Shown one piece after another: positions 32,801 through 37,900 of a stretch of DNA of 37,900 nucleotides (positions are counted from its first letter, which is position 1; the number at the start of each line of letters is the position of its first letter). The notes below the pieces were generated by a model. It did no database searches, had not been told where the DNA came from, and saw only the letters and a program-made list of their open reading frames with translations. A program made the position numbers and the translations under genes. The stretch comes from Sperchopsis tessellata (taxonomy: Eukaryota > Arthropoda > Insecta > Coleoptera > Hydrophilidae), in contig JAWQRN010000113.1 in assembly GCA_033557685.1 (NCBI GenBank), positions 1-37,900 of the forward strand. The letters are read 5' to 3'.

Positions 32801-35800
32801 GTTTCTCATCTTGTTCAATACAGCTCAGAAGAACCACTGTTTAAAAAAAGGATAAATAAGAATATTTCATGTATAAAAATAATAAAGATACGTCAACTTT
32901 AGCAGACCACTTTAATATGGAGGGATACTCCTTTGATTCCAAGAAGGATATAAAAGCGTTTCAATATTTCTATGTGGGTCTGAGAGTAATTTTTTGGGTG
33001 CGTGATGGCAATATCCAGCGGCTTCAAAAGTCTTGCAAAAGATTCATTTATGGTTTGTCTAAGCGGGATCGCATATCTCATGCTCTTGCTTGGTGTGGTT
33101 GGTTAGGCTTGTCTGATATATAAAGTGGTGCATGAGTGCAATCCTCTGTACCTGTATAATAAAATTAGGTTTAGGACTGATGCTCATAACATGAACATTA
33201 GGAGCACAACTTTCTATGTATACCTGCATACCATTTGGAGATCTACAAGAGATCCTTTAGCTACATCCCTCCAAAGTGTATAACTCTATCCCGATTAATT
33301 TATTATTGTTAAGTTTTCAGACATTCAGAAGTAAAGTTCTAAAACCTTCATATAAAGTTGGCAAAAATGAATGCCGATTAAAAACCTATATCAATAAGTT
33401 AACACCATGTGCCAAGTGAATGTTTAGTACATGGTATATACTTTTCAAGTGCTTTTAGCATGGACACGTATTTTTTATTAACTTCTCCAGAAAACAAGTG
33501 ACGATCGGATCCTTTTCTTATGTAAAATTCCGGTCCAATAATTCCTATTTATTATCAGGAGACGGAACCAGACAGGAACAGAACAAATATATTTATACAA
33601 GGTATTCCTGTGTAAAAATTGTGTATTATCGCTAGAGCACATTAATTTTTCCTTTAATTTCAATTAAACACATGTATTGTTATGTCTACTAAAAAGAGCA
33701 ATGAGCTCAAAACACACTTTCACTCCACTAAATAATTTATGTCATTCTTGAGCACTGAGACAGTCAAAAGGACCTTCAATATAAAAAACAACTTATACAA
33801 GTAACATTCTTTGTACGACTTTTATAGGACTATGTCATAGACATAAATACCAGGAAGTATTATAAGTTTTCCGCATAACTCCAGTCCCACTGGTTTGCTT
33901 AAAGTTCTTTTCTTTACCAACCAGGGGACCCACGCAATATTTCGGCCCTTCGAGCTGCAATATTTTGGCCCATTGAGCCACAATATCATAGCACAGATTT
34001 TTATTAGAGGGCAGAAAATTAAGATATGATGAAAGAATTATAGTTCCCATATAAAAAATGATAGATACACTCTAAAAACCTATACGAATTTAAATTTTAC
34101 TTACCTTCATTTGGAATAAAATGGAGCAAAGGAGATGTACCAGCAATTTGATAAGTTCCATCTTTTAAATATGTTGTTAAATCTATAAAATGTGGTGGAC
34201 TAACACTAGTCATCCCATGGTCACTTAAATGTATAATGTTCACTTTATCTTTAAGTTTTAGTTCTATTAGTTTATTCTGAAAAAAGATAAGCATAAAAAT
34301 AATAACCAGTTCTTGTTTAATCTTTTAAGGATTTTAGAGCAAAAACAGGTAATCTAAGTGGATATTGAAAATTGGAAAGTGAATACGTTGTCAAAATTGT
34401 AAAGGAATGAAAAGGATTTTGAGGAAATCAAAATGAAAGTTTATGATTTGGTAATACAACAAGAAGGAAGTTATACATGCTTTGGTTTTAAACAACTAAT
34501 TGAAATATATTGTAAGAATTATATAGACCAGTTAATGTAAACAATATTAACTATTTATCTTTGGGTTCTCTGAGAGATAACGCGTTGGCTTTTCACTATT
34601 ATTAATAAGGAGAATGCCTTAGCAAAGTACTATATGACAGTCTTTCAATGTATATTGCGTATGTTCATTAGTAGTATACAATTCTCTTCATGCTAATGAG
34701 AATTTTTCCTTTCATATTTAGATCTACTATACAGTATTGTGCGAATTAATGTGAACATTGAGAACATTTTGACAGCTGTTTCTATACAGATGACATAACC
34801 TGTCATTCTGCCATAAGTTATTGTCAATGTCAGTCGTTTTGCTGGTTACTTTCACTGAGTTACACGTGTTTTTGTATTTGTGAGAAATAATACATTTTCG
34901 TTGGTTTTTTGTGTTTTATGGCATCATGGATATTACGCTAAGGAAAAGAATAAAAGTAATTACACTTAGTGAGCACACATCTATGACACAAAGAGACTGT
35001 AAACAAGATAATCAAACAAAAAAGGGAGACGAAATGGGAAATGTGGAAGAAAAAGGAAGACAACTCCCCGAGATGAATCTTTTCTTTGGAGAAATAGCAA
35101 ATTGAACCCCAGAAAGACAAGCTATGGTCTTCAACAAGATGTAGAAAAGGCTGGAGTGAAAATTCACGACTCTACAATTCGTTGATGCCTTTTAGAGAGA
35201 GTAAGAAAAGCAGTAAGACTTCAAGTTGTTTTTTACTTCTGACGGAGGCTATGGTGACTCTTCTAGATTGGCTTGAAAACTCACCAGATCTTAATCCCAT
35301 TGAGAACTTGTGGTCTATATGCAAGGCCAGATTGCTAAACATGGATTGTACAACAAAGGCTAAGATGATTGCAGCTGTCATTCAGGTGTGGTTCCGAGAT
35401 AACAAAACCAAAGAGAACTGCAAAAAATGAATTGACTATGCCAAAATGAGTTGAAGCCGTAATACAAGCCAGAGGGGAACATATCCCCTATTGAATAACA
35501 CTGAAAGATATATAAACTAGTACTGTATATATTTTTTTCTTTCAATAAACGATATTTAACATAAATCTGCCTGTGTTCACATTAATTCGGACAATATTGT
35601 ACCACATCTCATATGTAGAAGTACAAATTAAATTTATTGTCTTAACATTAACCAGGCAATAAAAATACATACCTCTAGGTATGCTGTTACATTATCCAAT
35701 TGTCTAATGAGAAGTTCTACTTCCTCAGAATCTGGTCCATAGATATGACCATGAGTGTCTGGTTCTTCAAAATATAACATAATGAGATTTGCAGGCTTCG

Positions 35801-37277
35801 TAGGATGCATAATCCAGTCAAAAACCTAAAAAACATGCTGGTACTTTTCAAATAATAGAATTTTAATTTTTATATACATATTGGTGTTTTGTAAGCCACT
35901 CATACACAGGTCCATTATTAGAACAAAGACAGAAATAAGAATATGTATAATGTGAAATGAATAATAGCTATGTAGCACATAAAGAAATAAGCAGCAGTGG
36001 GAGTGGGCATATGTGTGTCTAGTTGCACACTTCTATCTTTACGTAATGTATTTAATTTTCACATTGCAACCAATTTAAGGTGATCAACTATATACATGGG
36101 AAAAAATTTATAATTTTTTGATAATCTAAATCCTACAGTTTTAAAAAGGAATACAGTTCATCAAAAAGGAGTAAAAAACAAATGAAGTACGGTTGGTCAC
36201 CTTACAACTCTACTCTTTGTTCAAGGTGATGGAAACTTCACTAATCTGTATATACTAAAGTAAATAAATTCTACTGAAATTTTCTTATATCTTATCTTTT
36301 TAATTAGTGCCTTGTCATGTATTAGTATTTTTCTTTTTAGAAAATATATAGACTATACATTGCAAAACACCTACTAAAGAATTGTTGTTATCATAAATTT
36401 TCATTACCTATGGTAAAGATTTGTTTGTTATTCATTTGATGACAGGAATTAGATTATCACATTTGTGAATATTTCATATCCAGTGTTACATTATAGCTGT
36501 AATAGCCTCTTTTAACACTTGTATGATCTCAAATACCTACAGAAGAACAAATTAATTTCTTCCTGAAAGAGGTGTGTGCTAGACTCTTCCAAATCACGAA
36601 GAAAATTGACAATCTCGGCAGGGTTGAATCCCACGACCTGCATAATGATCTACGGCCTACATCATCCATTAAACAACTAAGAAAATCCAAAACATGAAAA
36701 GAATGTAGACCAATGTTATAATATAAACCTAATACATACATCATCCACTCTTTTAAAGAAGTCATACGCTGGATCCCAAGCCTGTAGATGTGTTGCTGAA
36801 ATATTGTTGTAAGGGTAAGCGCTGCCAGGCCACATCATCACGCCAGAATATCGTCCATACCCAGTCTTTTCATTTAATGTCTAAAACGTGAAATATAAAA
36901 TGCCTGGAAAAAAGTAAATTAATACTATATACCCAAATTGGTAGAATCTCTTCGTTGTAATGAAACATTTCGTAACCAATTTTAACTATTTTATTCAACT
37001 TAGGATCGAAAAAGGAATTGTCTACGACACCATGGTTTTCCGGATATAGGCCTGTAGCTATGGAATGGTGGTTGGGGAATGTTTTGGTAGGGAAAACATT
37101 TTCCAAATAGTTAGCATATGTTCCTTGGGTACGCAAACTGGCCATGCGGGGAGTTATCCCCTTTTTAAAGGTATCATATCGAAATGCATCATACGAAACC
37201 ACTATTAAAATGGGATGTTGCGATATCGAAATTACTAGTTCAACCAGAAAACATTGCAGAAAAATTATGAAAAACAT
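14671..37277 (-). CDS. ENPP4/5-like ectonucleotide pyrophosphatase/phosphodiesterase, 7 exons, complete
   Basis: Join (minus): 37277-36933, 36880-36740, 35825-35673, 34276-34105, 29283-29074, 22861-22607, 14849-14671. The total is 1455 nt including TAA, giving 484 residues. Family knowledge: ENPPs use two zinc ions and a threonine nucleophile to hydrolyse phosphodiester or pyrophosphate bonds of extracellular nucleotides or lipids. Seen here: N-terminal hydrophobic signal (about 1-19); first metal Asp30 in SYDAFRYD; nucleophile Thr66 in PTKTFPNH; Asp185 and His189 in EEPDTHGHIYGP; Asp232-His233 in SDHGM; His350 in GIHGYD. All seven ligands or nucleophile residues are present. A membrane span at about 417-441 is followed by a basic cytoplasmic tail, so the catalytic domain is predicted extracellular. 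N-x-S/T sites include N141 and N207. There is no somatomedin-B or nuclease-like domain, and the length and TM tail fit ENPP4/5 rather than ENPP1-3. Substrate cannot be told from sequence. It could instead be an ENPP6/7-type insect paralogue. Confidence 0.93.
15520..15864 (+). pseudogene. LINE C RT, fingers
   Basis: NTDEVKIIIAVLKNGKAYGN and DGITAETIKEV are the typical linker and fingers start (LKNxKAxGxDGIxAExIK). KETTIVPIYKSGNKNQISNY follows, then a frameshift in the YRPISL motif (here YMPSSN). Confidence 0.75.
15865..16350 (+). pseudogene. LINE C RT, palm with YADDT
   Basis: In changing frames: LCIDLKKAFNMVSRDLLLAK (16000 on; motif A keeps the first Asp), YGVPQGSVLGPILYNIYIND (16170 on; motif B), and YVYADDTCLLYRN (about 16261; motif C intact). 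An in-frame TAA stands near 16352. Confidence 0.8.
16352..16856 (+). pseudogene. LINE C RT, thumb and C-terminal region
   Basis: LQHNLLTINSEKTKYKLFS, then TYSGLRIDGRLKWNDHTDKI, then a 95-residue open piece beginning MVEAIKRTSRYLTPRKKQLV (16569) that ends at TGA 16856. Standard post-palm segments of Jockey/CR1-type LINE RTs. Confidence 0.75.
16914..17215 (+). repeat. Left terminal inverted repeat of the mariner-like element
   Basis: Aligns by eye along about 300 bp with the inverse of 18410-18712. Shared blocks include atggaataaattcagta, gatttt atttgataaaaat, tgacgtcat, agcaactyccaa and aaatgacaattgaatgt. The copies differ at scattered positions and small gaps, which gives a relative age for the insertion. 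Confidence 0.85.
17395..18382 (+). pseudogene. Mariner-like transposase, broken
   Basis: The N-terminal helix-turn-helix region reads VKYPDRPISVSKIESKFQ, then GDIKDIQKPGRPKVSEDLK and VEETSHNTSRLVA, the DNA-binding pattern found with DDE_3-type insect transposases. The DDE catalytic domain has the first Asp in FSDEAMFCLNG (17791), the second in WFQQDGAAPHYA (18047) and the third in PARSPDLAPLDYF (18158); the last two are separated by 36 residues. RWIGRRGLIE is a subfamily hallmark. There are at least two frameshifts, and a TGA at 18140 stands where Trp is usual. All three Asp codons survive. Confidence 0.85.
18410..18712 (-). repeat. Right terminal inverted repeat of the mariner-like element
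   Basis: Inverse partner of 16914-17215, ending at GGCGCGCACTG before the TA duplication. Confidence 0.85.
18918..19780. other. Intron 6 spacer, nothing recognised
   Basis: AT-rich; contains a simple A/C-rich run at 19400-19432. No coding or element termini supported. Confidence 0.5.
20064..20578. repeat. Inner palindromic (foldback-type) element, about 515 bp
   Basis: Two arms of about 255 bp meet near 20321. The ends are tgaatattaatctaca and its inverse, followed by matching blocks such as tctattggaattttt, ttccttggytg, ttaatatatta.atacagaaa and ttagtaatt.gctg. There is no coding capacity. It resembles long-TIR MITEs; no target duplication could be fixed. Confidence 0.75.
20760..21800 (-). 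pseudogene. Penelope-like reverse transcriptase, decayed
   Basis: In minus-strand frames: SKVHNPLMPLRLIVSAIGSP (21710 down), LTPLLNKFIGQSEFYIRNSS, LIVSFDVESLFTSI (motif A, near 21530), LSPAVANIFM (motif B, near 21330), a damaged VEDTFVIW (motif C, near 21260), THPYEWVLACIV-type RKPTHTNGYLHA (near 21110), then SLINSLVQRAFKLCHTTLLF (near 21070) and LQSEGIYQVPC (near 20810). The order is that of Penelope-like RTs, and GIYQVPC is the start of the GIY-YIG endonuclease, which is otherwise missing. Several frameshifts occur. Confidence 0.8.
22170..22606. other. Intron 6 sequence next to exon 6, nothing recognised
   Basis: No coding or repeat seen apart from the donor GTGAGT at 22606-22601. Confidence 0.5.
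22607..22861 (-). CDS. ENPP exon 6 (residues 341-426): last zinc His
   Basis: A 255-nt exon, phase 1 to phase 1, with acceptor CACTTTAG and donor GTGAGT. It holds FGIHGYDYTIPEMRPFFMAR with the last metal ligand His350, the GPVFQKN loop, and the closing family motif FNVFCEILRITPTKNNGT. Most ENPPs read GNHGYDN here; GIHGYDY keeps the His but swaps its neighbours. The exon ends in the first part of the membrane anchor (SIISTVITA). Confidence 0.93.
23300..24420 (-). pseudogene. LINE D reverse transcriptase, frameshifted
   Basis: HHQYGFQSQHSTIDQVHR and FLDVAQAFDRVWHEGLGHKL (24249 region; motif A), AGVPQGSVLGPLLYLLYTSD (24090 down; motif B), VATFADDTAIKA (about 24000; motif C intact). Then a TAA and a shift near 23878, and MTLDAKLRWNSHVRRKQEEL, YQQVLKPVWTYGSQLWGCTS and LHKDLNVETVDNVIKKCAKS, which is the Jockey C-terminus, ending at TAG/TAA near 23300. 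Confidence 0.85.
24650..25275 (-). pseudogene. LINE D ORF2 endonuclease region, frameshifted and internally deleted
   Basis: MANTLKIMSWNANGLLKSQE (25275 down) and VCLISETHLAKQSF show the APE endonuclease Asn and Glu. A shift near 25075 leads to STVIVKENIRHYEQ, and the frame jumps from EYSIQ to EHKCEATLTGKQTYWPTDPA; about half of the endonuclease between them seems deleted. KTPDLIDFYIAKNI and LDHTPIVLI (SDHxPV region; Ser lost) close the domain. Confidence 0.75.
25280..25880 (-). pseudogene. LINE D ORF1 (gag-like), one frameshift
   Basis: IEEIYKITHILGCKVEIEAT leads to knuckles CKKCQTYGHIQ..C, CVKCAGRLLTPEC and CVNCGEGHLANYRGC, with a frameshift near 25735 inside the first knuckle. The C-terminus is a charged, coiled-coil-like segment (TKMTNLEGTLVGMKERINKL). 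The TAA at 25282-25280 is only four bases from the ORF2 ATG. Confidence 0.8.
25998..26301. repeat. Tandem array of about 117-bp units, left part
   Basis: Units start gctattttactag at 26029, 26147 and 26263 (spacing 118 and 116), followed in each by acaattattacacatatgtta and a ttggagaggcttct block, then a gcataatacgattgtaat block. The third unit is cut at 26301 by the RTE-like LINE and continues at 28556. Confidence 0.85.
26630..27037 (+). pseudogene. LINE E endonuclease C-terminal half
   Basis: FYDQLETIFHNIANIHQADI, then ILGYLNVKVGSNN (GDxNAxVG normally; the catalytic Asp and Asn are changed), GAINANGELMAEF, WIAHGDRARNQIDHIIIEKK (conserved RNQIDHI) and VDVGWDHMLVRAKFKI (GSDHxLV normally). 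The catalytic residues are partly replaced. The N-terminal half upstream (about 26310-26600) is frameshifted but recognisable (GLEAGWVLSGRECWKG region). Confidence 0.75.
27612..28037 (+). pseudogene. LINE E reverse transcriptase motif C and thumb
   Basis: LENLEFADDVCLLTEKEQYM keeps both catalytic Asp residues. LRIYTRKTKIMVVNGERES and EEMDRFCYLGSVLVRER follow, then DVKRRISVAQSFFNML. This order is typical of RTE-like RTs. It is closed by a stop at 28037. Confidence 0.8.
28080..28310 (+). pseudogene. LINE E C-terminal segment
   Basis: RRRKWRWIGHTLKRSHDSLT and FVGRRRMGRPVDTLRRG match the basic RKWRWIGHxLR...GRRxxGRPxxTWRR tail of RTE-like ORFs; WGKIKVAAIDRLTW-type sequence follows in another frame near 28345. 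Confidence 0.8.
28556..28746. repeat. Tandem array of about 117-bp units, right part
   Basis: It resumes with gagaggtttgcggcccttcc, then gctattttactgg at 28634 and a last, shorter unit at 28739. Five units are visible in all once the insert is removed. Confidence 0.8.
28750..29073. other. Intron 5 end, nothing recognised
   Basis: A somewhat CpG-richer patch (28900-28960) stands out from its surroundings but has no coding or repeat signature I can name. The exon 5 donor is at 29073. Confidence 0.4.
29074..29283 (-). CDS. ENPP exon 5 (residues 271-341)
   Basis: A 210-nt exon, phase 1 to phase 1, with acceptor TTTTTTACAG and donor GTAAGT. It encodes the ENPP middle segment, including HFQVYLKKDIQPRWHYK, the conserved NDRIAPIIVMADVGY stretch and a C-terminal helix ending in KYNMKG/V. 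RNAS is a possible glycosylation site. No frame damage is seen. Confidence 0.92.
29490..31045 (+). mobile_element. LINE F, Jockey-type non-LTR element in intron 4
   Basis: Antisense to the ENPP gene. In shifting frames: SPIPPIRKEDGSWVKSNREK (29545 on), AEMFAEHFETVLKPFP, YRPINLLPILSQLFEKTLLK (29930 on), HQFGFRARNGTVEQVHRVVN, palm VFLDVSQAFD (30119), GSVLGPKLYPAFLSDIP (30239), TATYADDTSVMAVDKDP (motif C intact, about 30312), YKMYWLIGRRTQLS, and the Jockey C-terminal YQERLNNHSNQLETEV near 30810. It ends in an A-rich tail at about 31016-31036. ORF1 and endonuclease are absent (5' truncation). Confidence 0.8.
30119..30487 (+). pseudogene. LINE F RT palm segment
   Basis: FLDVSQAFD (motif A) joins YYSILNSYLENRCSQIK directly; about 20 residues usual after motif A are missing, an in-frame deletion. 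SVLGPKLYPAFLSDIPTSSD is a damaged motif B (GVPQGS lost) and ATYADDTS is an intact motif C. Ends at TAA 30487. Confidence 0.75.
31347..31860. other. Intron 4 sequence, nothing recognised
   Basis: It may contain decayed sequence belonging to the Penelope-like fragment downstream, but no motif could be read. Confidence 0.4.
31890..32135 (+). pseudogene. Penelope-like RT fragment, second copy
   Basis: KYVDDIFCIIRGTMSDAEDV gives an intact YVDD box, followed by LFLLNRHHSNINSISESEDN and AFNIFDLT, which matches the LNxxHPxIxFTxExExxxxxFLDxT pattern after motif C in Penelope-like RTs. It is on the opposite strand to the 20.8-21.8 kb copy. Ends are not defined. Confidence 0.55.
32870..33400 (+). pseudogene. 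LINE C-terminal fragment in intron 4
   Basis: IQRLQKSCKRFIYGLSKRDR followed by ISHALAWCGWLGL, then (shifted) YKVVHECNPLYLYNKIRFRT and RSTTFYVYLHTIWRST. This is the usual sequence of motifs after the RT thumb (QN.C.RFI..L..RDHIS...LGWL...R....L....H........L). No palm is present, so the copy is 5'-truncated. The family differs in detail from LINEs C and F. Confidence 0.6.
33410..34104. other. Intron 4 end; short direct repeat, no gene
   Basis: A pair of about 24-bp imperfect direct repeats (gcaatatttcggcccttcga / gcaatattttggcccattga) lies at 33935-33981. Nothing else is recognised before exon 4. Confidence 0.5.
34105..34276 (-). CDS. ENPP exon 4 (residues 214-271): SDHGM zinc motif
   Basis: The acceptor TTTTTTCAG follows a polypyrimidine run and the donor is GTAAGT; the exon starts in phase 0 and ends after one base of a Gly codon. 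It encodes NKLIELKLKDKVNIIHLSDH and on; D232 and H233 of SDHGMTSV are metal ligands. It ends at FIPNEG. Confidence 0.94.
34732..35599 (+). mobile_element. Tc1/Tc3-like element, internally deleted, in intron 3
   Basis: The ends CAGTATTGTGCGAATTAATG and, inverted, CAATATTGTCCGAATTAATG continue with TGAAC and are flanked by TA at 34730-34731 and 35600-35601. At 868 bp it is about half the usual length. It contains the two ends of a transposase gene. Confidence 0.88.
34926..35428 (+). pseudogene. Tc1/Tc3-like transposase remnant
   Basis: MDITLRKRIKVITLSEHTSM (34926 on) is the start of the paired-type helix-turn-helix. After a shift near 35000 come RKTTPRDESFLWRNSKLNPR and SYGLQQDVEKAGVKIHDSTI, ending LLERVRKAVR. 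The central part with the first two catalytic Asp residues is deleted. LDWLENSPDLNPIENLWSIC keeps the last Asp and the strongly conserved SPDLNPIENLW motif, then runs to TGA 35428. Confidence 0.85.
35673..35825 (-). CDS. ENPP exon 3 (residues 163-213): zinc-binding Asp/His motif
   Basis: A phase 0 exon of exactly 51 codons between acceptor TTTTAG and donor GTATGT. It encodes the core strand LIMLYFEEPDTHGHIYGP, whose D185 and H189 are two of the metal ligands of the ENPP/alkaline phosphatase fold. It then runs through the SEEVELLIRQLDNVT helix (glycosylation site N207). Confidence 0.94.
35826..36739. other. Intron 2, nothing recognised
   Basis: 914 bp of AT-rich intron. An open minus-strand stretch at 36529-36765 is an extension of exon 2 past its donor and not separate coding. 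Confidence 0.7.
36740..36880 (-). CDS. ENPP exon 2 (residues 116-162)
   Basis: A phase 0 exon of 47 codons, from acceptor TTTTAG to donor GTATGT. It encodes TLNEKTGYGRYSGVMMWPGS and on to KRVDD, matching the ENPP segment after PIW that contains the conserved MMWPG motif near the active site. It holds the N-glycosylation site N141-I-S. It is separated from exon 1 by only 52 bp of intron (36881-36932). Confidence 0.92.
36933..37277 (-). CDS. ENPP exon 1 (residues 1-115): signal peptide and nucleophile
   Basis: The ATG at 37277-37275 is followed by a hydrophobic stretch (MFFIIFLQCFLVELVISI) that looks like a signal peptide. The exon carries the first metal Asp (SYDAFRYD, D30) and the threonine nucleophile motif PTKTFPNHHS (T66), then the conserved ATGLYPENHGVVDN segment. 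It ends at PIW, followed directly by the donor GTATAT. An in-frame TGA at 37310-37308, 33 nt upstream of the ATG with no other Met between, supports this start unless an untranslated leader exon is spliced in. Confidence 0.93.
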
Positions 37278-37429
37278 GCCAATTTTGATATTTTGATGGT
37301 TGAAACGTCACTCTATAATTATGACAGGTAACAGCTGATACTGACAGGAAAACTTTGCAAATACGAAGTTTTACATCTAAATCCAGTGGCTCACAAGTCA
37401 TGTGACTTAAAAGTATTAGTATGTGTATA

Positions 37430-37885
37430 TATATCCCTCACGGATCCCACAATCCATAGAGGGCACGTCTCCGAGTGGCGGATAGAAGAATGAGTTTTAG
37501 ATATGTTGGGTATGAGCTCAGCTCTTGTGGACCAACAGGAACAAAATGCAACGTGCACAAGGTAAGCGTCTGCCCTCTATATTGAAGCAGTTGATATTAA
37601 AGTTGTCAACCTGCAGTAAGGCAGCATGGTTAGACATGACTCAATCCTACAAAATGCCAGACACAATAAAACCACAGCCCTCATTCTTCATAGGATTGAT
37701 TTCTCCCAGTAAAGGTAGATATTTGGACTAGCGTAAGAAGGCAGAGAGTAGGACAGAGAACTCAGAAGTTTGAGAGTCACGTGGTTGAACAGAATGCACA
37801 ACCGTGATGAGTGTAAGGAACTTGGGAAGGCCTTTGTATAGCACTGGTTGAATAACGGCTTATTATTGTAATGATATACAGTCTG
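37430..37885 (+). mobile_element. Probable RTE-like LINE remnant
   Basis: HNRDECKELGKAFV-stop-HWLNNG (37798-37865) resembles the last residues of RTE-like ORFs (xRDxWRxLGEAFVQQWT), and the DNA after it, ggcttattattgtaatgat, resembles their (tgatgat)n-type 3' ends. Upstream sequence (cgtctccgagtggcggatag) has the look of a LINE but no readable domain; an open frame at 37525-37731 is not recognised. Confidence 0.35.
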
Positions 37886-37900
37886 AATGTATATATATAT

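Noticed and set aside
36529..36765. 78-codon minus-strand ORF after exon 2.
   Set aside because: Starts inside exon 2 in another frame and reads through the donor; not ENPP-like.
37420..37440. TATA-like tatatatat 150 bp upstream of the ENPP start codon as a promoter.
   Set aside because: Simple TA runs are frequent here, the spacing to a transcription start is unknown, and no initiator or downstream element could be supported.

Overview
This is an AT-rich eukaryotic window, most likely from an insect and possibly a beetle. The evidence is short GT-AG introns beside very long ones, a cellular ectoenzyme gene, and a dense, nested set of insect-type non-LTR retrotransposons, Tc1/mariner elements and Penelope-like elements. 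The species call is inference; no rRNA, tRNA, CRISPR or bacterial operon structure was seen.

The one clear cellular gene is on the minus strand. It is a seven-exon type I membrane ectonucleotide pyrophosphatase/phosphodiesterase, ENPP4/5-like, with exons at 37277-36933, 36880-36740, 35825-35673, 34276-34105, 29283-29074, 22861-22607 and 14849-14671. All introns are GT-AG, all phases agree, and the joined reading frame is 1455 nt (484 residues). It starts with a signal peptide, keeps every catalytic and metal-binding residue of the family and ends in a membrane anchor with a short cytoplasmic tail. Introns grow from 52 bp (first) to 7.8 kb (last).

Nearly everything else is decayed mobile DNA. 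Downstream of the gene (1-14.5 kb) are: a minus-strand LINE at 2.48-4.8 kb with a second 3' end copy beside it; a hAT-like MITE at 5.25-5.85 kb; a 21-bp minisatellite at 6.5 kb; and an I-like LINE from about 7 to 14 kb, itself split by a minus-strand LINE 3' end (9.3-10.0 kb) and by a second plus-strand LINE (11.1-13.0 kb). Intron 6 holds a LINE (15.1-18.9 kb) split by a 1799-bp mariner-like element with about 300-bp inverted repeats and an exact TA duplication, then nested palindromic elements around a Penelope-like RT relic (19.8-22.1 kb). Intron 5 holds a Jockey-type LINE (23.1-26.0 kb) and an approximately 117-bp tandem array cut by an RTE-like LINE (26.3-28.5 kb). Intron 4 holds a Jockey-type LINE, probably inside a pogo-like element (29.4-31.3 kb), a second Penelope-like RT fragment (about 31.9 kb) and another LINE tail (32.9-33.4 kb). 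Intron 3 holds an internally deleted Tc1/Tc3-like element (34.73-35.60 kb). Past the gene start, a probable RTE-like LINE tail ends the window.

I found no convincing novel molecular system. The most informative signals are the nested insertions whose empty sites can be read back exactly (the mariner in a LINE ORF, the RTE LINE in a tandem repeat) and the palindrome-within-palindrome around the Penelope relic.
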